From contig JAJDGD010000001.1 in NCBI GenBank assembly GCA_030265505.1, positions 1-64,000 of the forward strand: DNA of 64,000 bases, written 5' to 3'. Source of the stretch: Ruminococcaceae bacterium OttesenSCG-928-O06. GTDB lineage: Bacteria; Bacillota; Clostridia; Oscillospirales; Ruminococcaceae. Of the stretch, positions 20,828-28,973 are shown one piece after another. The notes under the pieces are model-generated. The model was not told where the DNA came from. It saw only the letters and a list, made by a program, of their open reading frames with translations, and ran no database searches. Position 1 is the first letter of the stretch. Every line of letters starts with the position of its first letter. The translations under genes and the position numbers were made by a program.

Positions 20828-21346
20828 ATGCCGCGTGATAAAACCCCGGCCCGCCTTGCCCGCCCAAAGCGCCTGTGGGCGGTACGGGCGGCACTGCTTT
20901 TTCTTGTGGCGGCGGCCACACTGTTCCTGTTTTACAATTCCAGCGCCCCCGGGGCGGTCTCCGGCCAGGCCAGCAGCCAGCTGACGGGCTGGCTTTTGGG
21001 CAGCGCCGAGACCGACCCCGCAAAACCCGTGGAGACGGGCATTCGCAAGCTGGGGCACATAGCAGAATACGCCCTGCTGGGCCTGGTGCTGTTTGCGGCC
21101 CTGCGCAGCTTTGCCCCGCGGCCGCTGCGCTATTTTGGCTGGCCGATGGCCTACGGGCTGCTGGCCGGCGTGCTGGACGAACTATACCAGCTAAGCGTGC
21201 CCGGCCGCAGCGGCCGCTTAACAGATGTACTGATAGACTTTGCCGGCGTTTTGCTGGGCCTGTTTCTGGGGCTGGCCGTGCACGGCATTGTAAGGTGGCA
21301 CAGGGCACGCAGACAAACCCGGCCCGCCGCACCGGCAGACATCTAA
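20828..21346 (+). CDS. VanZ family protein
   Basis: FYNSSAPGAVSGQ...IRKLGHIAEYALLGLVLFAAL...DELYQLSVPGRSGRLTDVLIDFAGVLLG: VanZ motifs. Confidence 0.9.
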   Translation: MPRDKTPARLARPKRLWAVRAALLFLVAAATLFLFYNSSAPGAVSGQASSQLTGWLLGSAETDPAKPVETGIRKLGHIAEYALLGLVLFAALRSFAPRPLRYFGWPMAYGLLAGVLDELYQLSVPGRSGRLTDVLIDFAGVLLGLFLGLAVHGIVRWHRARRQTRPAAPADI

Positions 21347-21474
21347 CACGCGGTATACGCGCGGCATGCTGCGCCGTTTTGCACAAGAAGGCCCGCAACC
21401 ATTGTGGGCAGGCAAGCAGTAAAATTTCGCCCTACCATCCGTGGGGCAGGCACCCCTCTCGCTGCTTTTGCTGG

Positions 21475-21912
21475 CTAGCCGATGACCAACATATCATTTT
21501 CGTCAAACTGCCAGTTTGGGCCGTAGGCAACCTCCCAATAGTAGCCGTCCATATCCCGGAAATACCCGCTGTAACCATTCCAGGAGGTCAGCCACCGGGG
21601 GCTTTTCACCACTTCGCCGCCCTTCTCCGCCACCAGGGCAAACAGCTCGTCCACCTCTTGCTGGCTTTTCATATTGCAGGCCAGGGTAATGCCGCCAAAG
21701 CCCCCGGCACTGAGGGCGGGCGGGTTTTCTTCGTCGATGTCCTCCACCAGCTGTTCCAGCGGGAAAATTTCCAGCTTCGTGCCCTGTGTGTTAAAAAACA
21801 CAATGGGCGGGCAGTCCTCTTTTTCATCGGTTTTAAACCCTATGCCTTTGTAAAAAGCCAGGGCCTTTGCCATGTCCCGCACGCCCAGGCAAATCAAGTT
21901 GATCCGGTTCAT
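21475..21912 (-). CDS. VOC (glyoxalase/bleomycin-resistance) family protein
   Basis: MNRINLICLGVRDMAKALAFYKGIGFKTDEKE...FRDMDGYYWEVAYGPNW. Confidence 0.9.
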   Translation of the reverse strand: MNRINLICLGVRDMAKALAFYKGIGFKTDEKEDCPPIVFFNTQGTKLEIFPLEQLVEDIDEENPPALSAGGFGGITLACNMKSQQEVDELFALVAEKGGEVVKSPRWLTSWNGYSGYFRDMDGYYWEVAYGPNWQFDENDMLVIG

Positions 21913-21921
21913 GCTTTTCTT

Positions 21922-21932
21922 TACTCCCACTC
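21922..21932. repeat. attachment core, left copy
   Basis: TACTCCCACTC identical to 31324-31334. Confidence 0.8.
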
Positions 21933-22034
21933 GCAAACTTATAGATTGCTCTAAACATTTTTGTTTTGGTAATATGATTTCTATTTGCTCGATTTGATTT
22001 CAGTTATCCACTGTATATGGTATTTCTGAATTGC

Positions 22035-22067
22035 TGTTATCAAAATGTTATCAGGGTTTTGTTATCA
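22035..22067. repeat. Arm-type direct repeats TGTTATCA x3 (22035, 22046, 22060)
   Basis: Exact octamer three times; same octamer twice at the right end (31245, 31256). Confidence 0.6.
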
Positions 22068-22098
22068 ACTTAAGCTGGGTTGCTTAGAGATTATACCA

Positions 22099-24066
22099 TC
22101 ATATTTCCATCATGCCAATCTCTTTCAAGTAGTGGTATGTACCGTCATAATAGTTATGCGGCCTCGTGGGATCGGAATTGCTTCCATGCGGAATAAAAAT
22201 TATCATACCTTGCCTTGCTCGTGTTAATAAAACACGATAAGCATTTTTTAGATACAGCACGTTTTCCGGCTTATTGATATTCATCCATTTTGAACCTGTA
22301 AAGCTGTAGTGTTCAAAATGATCTCTGACAAACCGTAGATTCGCATCCCAGCAAACTATTGTCCAGTCAAGCTCAAGTCCTTGTATGTCAAACTCTGTAG
22401 CTGTATCTTCAAGAAAATACGATGAGCGAACATCGTTGGCGTCATTTAAGAACCAAGTTGTGGCATCGATTTTACTTTGTACCCACACCCCATAACCACG
22501 GAGCCGCTTTGCCCCTGAGCTTGCGGTGACGCCATAACGTTCAGTTCCTTTTGCCTGCGATTGAATCCACTCTTTAGCCTTGTCTAAGTTCCGGGTAATC
22601 AAGATGGGATAATCTTGATGCAGGTTACTATATAGAGTTTTGGCAGTATCACAATCTACGTCAAGGACAGCTTTCACGAATCCAGCCACGTTTTCGCTTC
22701 TAAACGAGCGCAACGAAACTGCCAAATGTAATGTTTCCACCACTGTATATTTCAAACCGCCTAATAGCGCATCCATAGAGAGACCACGTGTGTACTCCGT
22801 GTCCGTTATCTTATCCGAAACATAAACATCCCAATTTGGAAAGTCATTGCGAAGCGAATTAAACCATTCAATAAGCCCCGCTTCGCCTGTGTTTATCTCC
22901 TGTCCGCCTCCAATAAGGCAAATAATCACAGCCCAATCGCTGTGTCTATCCATAATGCTAATAAGAAATTCCGGTTCAGACATGAGAAAGTTAGGCTTGC
23001 CCTTTTTCCGTGCCATAAAATCTGATAGCATATCTTCGGTCCAGGCACGTTGAGCTTCGTCAAAAATTGCAACCTTTTCAGTTGGTGCTTCACTTGTCGA
23101 AATCGCATCATCTCGAAAATGATGTATTATTTGAATAAAAGCTTTTGCCTTGGTCTTTGCTTCTGATTTTTTTACGCCAAGACGCTCATGCTCATCGCGG
23201 GCAAGTGCTTCCTGTAAAACGTCAACAAGTGGTTGATTTCCAGATAAAAACACCGCATGCTCACTCTCATCGAACTTATGACGCTCATTTGCAATATTCA
23301 AGCCTGCTAAAGTCTTGCCGGCACCTGGTACACCTGTGATAAAACAAATGGATTTCTTATGCTCGTGTTTGCTTTTTTCAATTATTTCATTGATCGCGGC
23401 CGTGGTCTGATTCAAATTTACAGCGCTGGCATCATTTCTCGAAATATCAGTAACATTATGCCCGCGATATAATGCTTGCGCAGCCTCGATAATTGTCGGC
23501 GTCGGCGCATAGGGTGAACTCATCCATTCGGATGCATCTAAAGGGATAGCATTATTTATAGATAATATATATCTAATGGCATCGGCAATGTTATCCTGAT
23601 TGCATTTTATCGTTTCCCAAATGCCAGGCTTCATTTCATGATTGGCAAAAGGATGGACCAGCGCTCTTGTGGCAATTAGCATCGGGACAAGTAAAAGATT
23701 ATGGCTGGTTTTGTGAAAGTTTTTCAGGTCAAGTGCGTAGTCCGTCACCTGGTCCATGGCATGGCGTGCATACTCACGAGAACCAACCTTGAACTCAAGC
23801 AAGAACACAATTCCATCAACAATATACACACCGTCTATCCGATGACCGATGCGTGGGATGGTATACTCGAATACGATATGACCTCTGCCGATTTCAGCGA
23901 GAGCTCTTTTGAGTATGCGTATTTCCTCCAGCCAAGCGTTGCGTTGTAAGTCCTCAAGGGAAAATGGGTTATTACGAGTCAATTCGCCAAGGATTGTGTT
24001 TTCATGCTGTCGTAAAAAAAGTTGAATATCACTTGAATAGAATGCCCGTTGCATATAATGCCTCAT
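22099..24066 (-). CDS. DUF2075-family (Schlafen-like SF1) helicase/ATPase with N-terminal PD-(D/E)XK-like nuclease domain
   Basis: 655 aa; N-term RIDGVYIVDGIVFLLEFKVG (D...ExK); Walker A CFITGVPGAGKT, Walker B VAIFDEAQRAW, C-terminal NAYRVLLTRARQGMIIFIP SF1 motif VI-like. Confidence 0.82.
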   Translation of the reverse strand: MRHYMQRAFYSSDIQLFLRQHENTILGELTRNNPFSLEDLQRNAWLEEIRILKRALAEIGRGHIVFEYTIPRIGHRIDGVYIVDGIVFLLEFKVGSREYARHAMDQVTDYALDLKNFHKTSHNLLLVPMLIATRALVHPFANHEMKPGIWETIKCNQDNIADAIRYILSINNAIPLDASEWMSSPYAPTPTIIEAAQALYRGHNVTDISRNDASAVNLNQTTAAINEIIEKSKHEHKKSICFITGVPGAGKTLAGLNIANERHKFDESEHAVFLSGNQPLVDVLQEALARDEHERLGVKKSEAKTKAKAFIQIIHHFRDDAISTSEAPTEKVAIFDEAQRAWTEDMLSDFMARKKGKPNFLMSEPEFLISIMDRHSDWAVIICLIGGGQEINTGEAGLIEWFNSLRNDFPNWDVYVSDKITDTEYTRGLSMDALLGGLKYTVVETLHLAVSLRSFRSENVAGFVKAVLDVDCDTAKTLYSNLHQDYPILITRNLDKAKEWIQSQAKGTERYGVTASSGAKRLRGYGVWVQSKIDATTWFLNDANDVRSSYFLEDTATEFDIQGLELDWTIVCWDANLRFVRDHFEHYSFTGSKWMNINKPENVLYLKNAYRVLLTRARQGMIIFIPHGSNSDPTRPHNYYDGTYHYLKEIGMMEI

Positions 24067-24078
24067 CTCACCATTTAT

Positions 24079-25560
24079 TTAACTTAACAAGCCTTGAAGT
24101 GTTGTGATAAAAGCGCTAAAGTCCTCGTGAGAATAAATGTCGTCACATAGATATTTGATGAATTGATCTTCATTTATTCCGTTTGAAAATAAATTTGACT
24201 TTAGCACCTTATAAAGATTCTTCCCATTGGTATCGCGCCCCGGAGGAGTCGTCATTTCATAATCGGAAAGGATGTCTTTCAATGATCGCTGTGTAAAGTA
24301 TTTATCACCCAGAGTCTTAGTAAATATCTTATCCTTATCCTGTATTAGTTTTTTTAACAAATATTTTTCAATGCTCTTAACCGGAATAAATGTTTTAGGC
24401 AATGAGTGAAACTGCTGTTTTGCATTCACCTGGCTAATAACATCACCATCATAAATGCTAACTATTTTTTTGCCTACCCCTAATATCTTTCGGCTTGCTA
24501 TATCATGATGCAATTTAAGCATTTGTGACCAGCCCCCGCTTGGTAACACGCACCATAATTTGCTTTGACACAAATTATTTTCCCTAATAGTTTTTTCTAT
24601 CAACGCTCTCGCCAATTCATCTTCCGAGAGTATTAGAAAATCGAAACCGTTTGGTATGTAAAGATTTCGTACTGCATAATTTGGATAACATGGATTTACC
24701 ACTTCAACATCGCCATCGTTGTTTTCTATCATGAAAATGTTATCGGCCGGAATCCTTTGAATAATTTCAGACGAATGTGATGAAAAATATACTGTCATAT
24801 TGAAATTATCTTTTTCAATCAACCGCTCAAACATTGATATCATTCTATCTACAGCAGCAGGATGGAGAGCAAGCTCAGCCTCATCAATCAAAAAAATAAG
24901 TTTTTCGGTCTGAGGTAGCCGATTGCGTATCGTAAGATTGTTTATAAAGTCTATCAAAGAAATTAACATGCTTTCGCCACTGCTCATATTATATTGGCTA
25001 AAAAGGTGTCCATTTACTTCAAGAAAATATGGTATCCCCCTAAAGCCTTGCTCCCCTGAAACCGCCTTTGACTTGATTTTCATAAGCGACCGATAGTGGC
25101 GCCTATCTCCATGTAATATTTCGCTAAGAGTATCCTTTACAAAATTATCAGCAGGGCGAATGAAATCTTGGACATCTTTTTTCATGAACTCTTCCATTAG
25201 ATTGTAATCATAAAAACGCGATCCAATAAAAATACTGCCTTCAAAAAAACCACGGTAACGATTATCAACAGATACACGATCACGATAAAACTTTCCTGTG
25301 CTCCATTTCCCATTATCTAAAAACCAATGATCAATCACACCATCGACATTGATATCAATAGTCGAATCTGGTGTATAGTCGAAATCTCTTAACGTCCAAA
25401 TTGAAGAAGACTTTACGATTAGCGATATGAGCAACATTATGGTGCTTTTGCCACATCCATTTTCACCAACTATTGCATAAAGCCCCTTATCAAGAGGCAA
25501 CTGCATCTCACACGATTTTACATTTTTTATATCCTTTATCTTCAATGACAATTGACTCAT
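24079..25560 (-). CDS. ABC/RecF-type ATPase with C-terminal TOPRIM-like (OLD/DUF4435-like) domain
   Basis: 493 aa; Walker A VGENGCGKST, signature MSSGESMLISLIDF, Walker B LIFLIDEAELALHPAAVDRM, SSHSSEIIQRI; C-terminal FLILSEDELARALIEK...GGWSQMLK...KKIVSIYDGDV (E and DxD of TOPRIM). Confidence 0.82.
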   Translation of the reverse strand: MSQLSLKIKDIKNVKSCEMQLPLDKGLYAIVGENGCGKSTIMLLISLIVKSSSIWTLRDFDYTPDSTIDINVDGVIDHWFLDNGKWSTGKFYRDRVSVDNRYRGFFEGSIFIGSRFYDYNLMEEFMKKDVQDFIRPADNFVKDTLSEILHGDRRHYRSLMKIKSKAVSGEQGFRGIPYFLEVNGHLFSQYNMSSGESMLISLIDFINNLTIRNRLPQTEKLIFLIDEAELALHPAAVDRMISMFERLIEKDNFNMTVYFSSHSSEIIQRIPADNIFMIENNDGDVEVVNPCYPNYAVRNLYIPNGFDFLILSEDELARALIEKTIRENNLCQSKLWCVLPSGGWSQMLKLHHDIASRKILGVGKKIVSIYDGDVISQVNAKQQFHSLPKTFIPVKSIEKYLLKKLIQDKDKIFTKTLGDKYFTQRSLKDILSDYEMTTPPGRDTNGKNLYKVLKSNLFSNGINEDQFIKYLCDDIYSHEDFSAFITTLQGLLS

Positions 25561-25778
25561 CTTACTATCCTTTCTACGTCTTCATATAAAAAATCCATAT
25601 CTATTCCGTGATTTTTGCAGAAATCATTAAATACTGACTTTGCCATCTTATTCGGATGGGTTTTGCCGTTTTCCCATCGATTGATAGTGGCAAAACTTAT
25701 TTTCAAGGCATGCGCCATTTCTTCTTGACTCATACCCAATTGTTCGCGCACATGTTTCACGATTGAAGGAAAATCCAT
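25557..25778 (-). CDS. XRE-family HTH regulator, first gene of the cargo operon
   Basis: MDFPSIVKHVREQLGMSQEEMAHALKISFATINRWENGKTHPNKMA; gaggtga RBS; stop overlaps ATPase start (ATGA). Confidence 0.9.
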   Translation of the reverse strand: MDFPSIVKHVREQLGMSQEEMAHALKISFATINRWENGKTHPNKMAKSVFNDFCKNHGIDMDFLYEDVERIVR

Positions 25779-25904
25779 AAGCGTCACCTCGTTTTTTATT
25801 ATAACACATGCCATAGCATATGCATATCATTTTTCGACAATTATCGCTTATCATCGCAAAAACGAAGAGGGTGACTTGCCGATGGCAGCCGCCCTCTTTA
25901 TCAA

Positions 25905-27047
25905 TCATCTCACATTGTCATGCCTTGTAACCTGTTCCTGCTGATTCCTTCTACCGCTAATTAAATGGGACAGCCCATGCTTCTCAATGATATTTTTATA
26001 ATGGCCATTCTGCTGACGCAGTTCCCAATTTTCCTGCTTCAATTTCCCATTATCAAGCTGTCCTTTAATGGAGCGATATTCATCAAGCTGTTTTGTTAGA
26101 GAAGCAACCGTTTTCGTAAGCTCTGATAACTTCTGCTTCAATCCGGCGATGGTCTTTTCTGCCACCGCCAATGCCTTCTCCAACTTACTCTCACGTTTTA
26201 CCTGCACCACATATTTTTTCGCTGCTGTGACCAGTGTTTGATAATCCTCTTTTTCCAGCATGACCTTTGAGGAAAGCGGGACATTTTTCACATCAATCTG
26301 CTCCACTGCTCTTACATCCAACTGCTGATTCTGGATTTTTGCAATGGATTTCTCCAGAGCCTTGACCTCTTTCGCACGTTCTTCCTTTTTATAATTCATC
26401 ACACTCAAATGCTCATCATGGGTGCCAAGCTGCTCCCACTCAATATCATTGCGCTCCATGACCTGCGAAAGCTGTTCCTTCTCCGAACGTACCCACTGGC
26501 TCCACTCGGTATCACCACGAGCGCCGCCGGCGAATCCCTGTTCAGCAAGCGCCTGTTTGAGCGAAACACGGGTGTCCAGACCACGCTTGCTGCCTGTTGC
26601 AAATGGCACAAAATCTATGTGCAGATGCGGGGTGGCTTCATCCATGTGCAAGTGTGCCGAGAACACATGCATATTAGGATTGCGACGCTGGAAGTCTTTC
26701 ATATATTCATCCAGCACCTTAGCTGCAAGCTGACCATCTTCTGAAACCGCCGCCATATTATCCTTGTTTCCAACTTGCAGGATGACCTCATAGAAAAGTT
26801 TCTCCTGTTTTCCTGTGCGGATTTTCTCGTAATAATTATCAATCCGTCGGTCGGCTCGTTTCTGCTTGTCGTTGTAACGCTGGAGCGCATCATCAAAAAG
26901 ATTGTGGTATACTTGTTTTATCGGCTCGTTGCAGTAAGTAATATTCTGCGAGGAACGCTCAGCATCTATATTTGCAGCCTTGAACTTTCTGCTATTGTGG
27001 CTGACGGAACCTTTTCCAAGCATCACGCTGATGGTTCGCTTCATCAA
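25905..27047 (-). CDS. MobV-family relaxase (plasmid recombination/mobilization protein)
   Basis: N-term ...SVSHNSRKFKAANID..., HLHMDEATPHLHIDFVPFATG (HxDExxPHxH MobV motif), C-terminal coiled coil. Confidence 0.9.
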   Translation of the reverse strand: MMKRTISVMLGKGSVSHNSRKFKAANIDAERSSQNITYCNEPIKQVYHNLFDDALQRYNDKQKRADRRIDNYYEKIRTGKQEKLFYEVILQVGNKDNMAAVSEDGQLAAKVLDEYMKDFQRRNPNMHVFSAHLHMDEATPHLHIDFVPFATGSKRGLDTRVSLKQALAEQGFAGGARGDTEWSQWVRSEKEQLSQVMERNDIEWEQLGTHDEHLSVMNYKKEERAKEVKALEKSIAKIQNQQLDVRAVEQIDVKNVPLSSKVMLEKEDYQTLVTAAKKYVVQVKRESKLEKALAVAEKTIAGLKQKLSELTKTVASLTKQLDEYRSIKGQLDNGKLKQENWELRQQNGHYKNIIEKHGLSHLISGRRNQQEQVTRHDNVR

Positions 27048-27065
27048 TTCTCCTTCCGTTCGATT

Positions 27066-27106
27066 CCGGCGCGAGCCGGGGTTTTGTTACTTTTGTCAAA
27101 AGTAAC
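27066..27106. promoter_or_regulatory. Two adjacent hairpins upstream of the relaxase (possible oriT component)
   Basis: CCGGC-gcga-GCCGG (27066-27079) and GTTACTTTTG-t-CAAAAGTAAC (27086-27106) perfect inverted repeats. Confidence 0.4.
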
Positions 27107-27426
27107 GCAAAAGCACTTTTGACAGCCTACGGCCATCAAAAGATGCTGTTGCGCTCTCCGAGGGTGAAGGCCAGCTTACGCTGGCAGGGGCTTTGCCCCA
27201 TGTTCTGCGGAACATTCCCCAGTGCTCATCACCCTTTGAAAAGGGTGGCCGCACGGCTAACCTAAACTTTATCCACTCGCCGTTAGGCAGGAGGAATGGC
27301 GTTGCCATCCCTCCGCTGTCGAGTGTTATCCGTGAGCAAAACTCAATGGGTTCGGGTTGTATTGTCCCCGGACAATCTCCACCCGCAGGTATGCCCCATT
27401 GACTTTTCCTCCGATCCCGTGTCGGT

Positions 27427-27501
27427 CGTGACGATGGTGACGATGATTTTGACACCAACGTCACTACCGAAAAGACCGTCACGACCGTCACCATCGTCAC
27501 G
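27427..27501. repeat. 16-bp perfect inverted repeat with iteron-like 9-bp tandem units
   Basis: CGTGACGATGGTGACG (27427-27442) and CGTCACCATCGTCACG (27486-27501); right side reads ACCGTCACG ACCGTCACC ATCGTCACG. Confidence 0.6.
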
Positions 27502-28648
27502 CTTCGGAAAGCAGCGTTAGTGTGATGCGCCGCCCCGCATGGCTACGCTCATTCGCATAACGAACATTGTGCTCATCCATCAATCGCCCAGCATTGACAT
27601 TGAGCCGCATGGAGAGTGTGTTAGGTTTCATTTCCATTCTCAATAGCTCAACCAGCTCAGTAGCGGTTCCGCTCCATGTTGGCTGATCCTGTTGCACCAG
27701 TGCAGCCACAGCTTCAAGTAATGGGTCAGGCGGCGCTTGCCAAAGCTCAGTTTCCGCTTTTTCAAGCTGCCATATCAAGCGGTCAGCATCTCGCCGGAGA
27801 TGCAACCGCTGGTCTTGCTGGTCACGCCCGGATATATCCAGCGTAGCGGCATCACTGGTGCGCTTTTCTTTCTGGAGCAGGAACGCTCCATCGGCAGCAC
27901 CCAGCAAACCATTCGTGCCGGAAATCATATCAAACTTGTCCTCCGCCTGTTGCTTTCGCGTGTGGTGCACCAGCAAGAGGCAGATATGGTTTTTATCTGC
28001 GAACTGTTTGAGCTTGCCAACGATTTCATAATCATTTGCATAGCTGAATTTATCGCCGCCTGCCTCACGGACTTTTTGCAGGGTATCTATAATAATGAGC
28101 TTGGTGTCAGGATGCTCGTTTACGAACCGTTGAAGCTGTTCGTCCAATCCGCTGCCGAGCTGTTTCGCCCAAATCGTGAAATGCAAATTATCCGCACTAT
28201 CGGTGCCATACATACGAAAGAGGCGCTCCTGCAATCGCTTCTCGGTATCTTCCAACGCGAGATAAAGCACGGTACTCTTTTTCACTTCATAATTCCAGAG
28301 CTTAATTCCCATGCTGACATGATAGGCAAGCTGTGCCATGAAGAAGGACTTGCCAACCTTGGGCGCGCCCACGAACAGATATGTTCCAGAGTACAGCAGA
28401 CCGTCCACGATGGGCGGTCTGCTGTCGTACACATTCTCATAGAGGTCGCTCATAGAAAAAGTACGCATATACCCCGGCGAGTTATATTGCCGCATCTGCC
28501 GGGCTACTTCTTCAAAACGAAAGTTATCGTTGATTTCGGCGGAAGCGTCTGCTATACTTTGGTTAGTATTTATTGAAATCGGCTGTCCTTCATCTGCGCC
28601 AACAGATGGAATTAGGGCAGTCGCTTTTTCTTCATATGCCATCCACAT
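27497..28648 (-). CDS. RepA-like/RecA-fold AAA ATPase (AAA_25)
   Basis: TYLFVGAPKVGKSFFMAQLAYHVSMGIKLWNYEVKKSTVLYLALEDTEKRLQERL; LIIIDTLQKVRE; LLLVHHTRK. Confidence 0.88.
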   Translation of the reverse strand: MWMAYEEKATALIPSVGADEGQPISINTNQSIADASAEINDNFRFEEVARQMRQYNSPGYMRTFSMSDLYENVYDSRPPIVDGLLYSGTYLFVGAPKVGKSFFMAQLAYHVSMGIKLWNYEVKKSTVLYLALEDTEKRLQERLFRMYGTDSADNLHFTIWAKQLGSGLDEQLQRFVNEHPDTKLIIIDTLQKVREAGGDKFSYANDYEIVGKLKQFADKNHICLLLVHHTRKQQAEDKFDMISGTNGLLGAADGAFLLQKEKRTSDAATLDISGRDQQDQRLHLRRDADRLIWQLEKAETELWQAPPDPLLEAVAALVQQDQPTWSGTATELVELLRMEMKPNTLSMRLNVNAGRLMDEHNVRYANERSHAGRRITLTLLSEA

Positions 28649-28973
28649 CCTCCTTCATTCCATCCATAATGGCGGTAATCAGATGGATGGTGTCCAGCAA
28701 ATCCTCATCCACACCAGCACCAGCCTCGATGCGCTCCAACGCTGCCAGAACTGCCGCAAGCTCATTGCGGAGAGCTTTATATACCCTCGGATTGCCCTGC
28801 ACCACCACCTCGCGGTCTTGCAGCCGCCGGATGATATAATCCTGCTTGGTGAGCCCTGAGAGCCGCACGGCGGTTTCAAGCTGCTCATCCTCTTCGGGCG
28901 AAATACGAAACGCCACAGTCTTGTTGCGCCAGCGGCCTTGTCCATCGTATACTTTTAATGACATATCATTCAC
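28632..28973 (-). CDS. MobC/RHH-like mobilization accessory protein
   Basis: RWRNKTVAFRISPEEDEQLETAVRLSGLTKQDYIIRRLQDREVVVQGNPRVYKALRNELAAVLAALERI. Confidence 0.7.
   Translation of the reverse strand: MNDMSLKVYDGQGRWRNKTVAFRISPEEDEQLETAVRLSGLTKQDYIIRRLQDREVVVQGNPRVYKALRNELAAVLAALERIEAGAGVDEDLLDTIHLITAIMDGMKEDVDGI

Noticed and set aside
27096-27500. 134-aa ORF between relaxase and RepA-like gene
   Set aside because: N-terminus (MTMVTVVTVFSVVTL) is produced by the iteron-like repeats; overlaps hairpins and inverted repeats; no motif or convincing RBS, so kept as non-coding.
27518-27622. pMV158-like nick motifs (TAGTGTGAT at 27518; GAGTGTGTTA near 27613)
   Set aside because: Short matches inside the RepA-like coding sequence; expected by chance and not associated with a hairpin.
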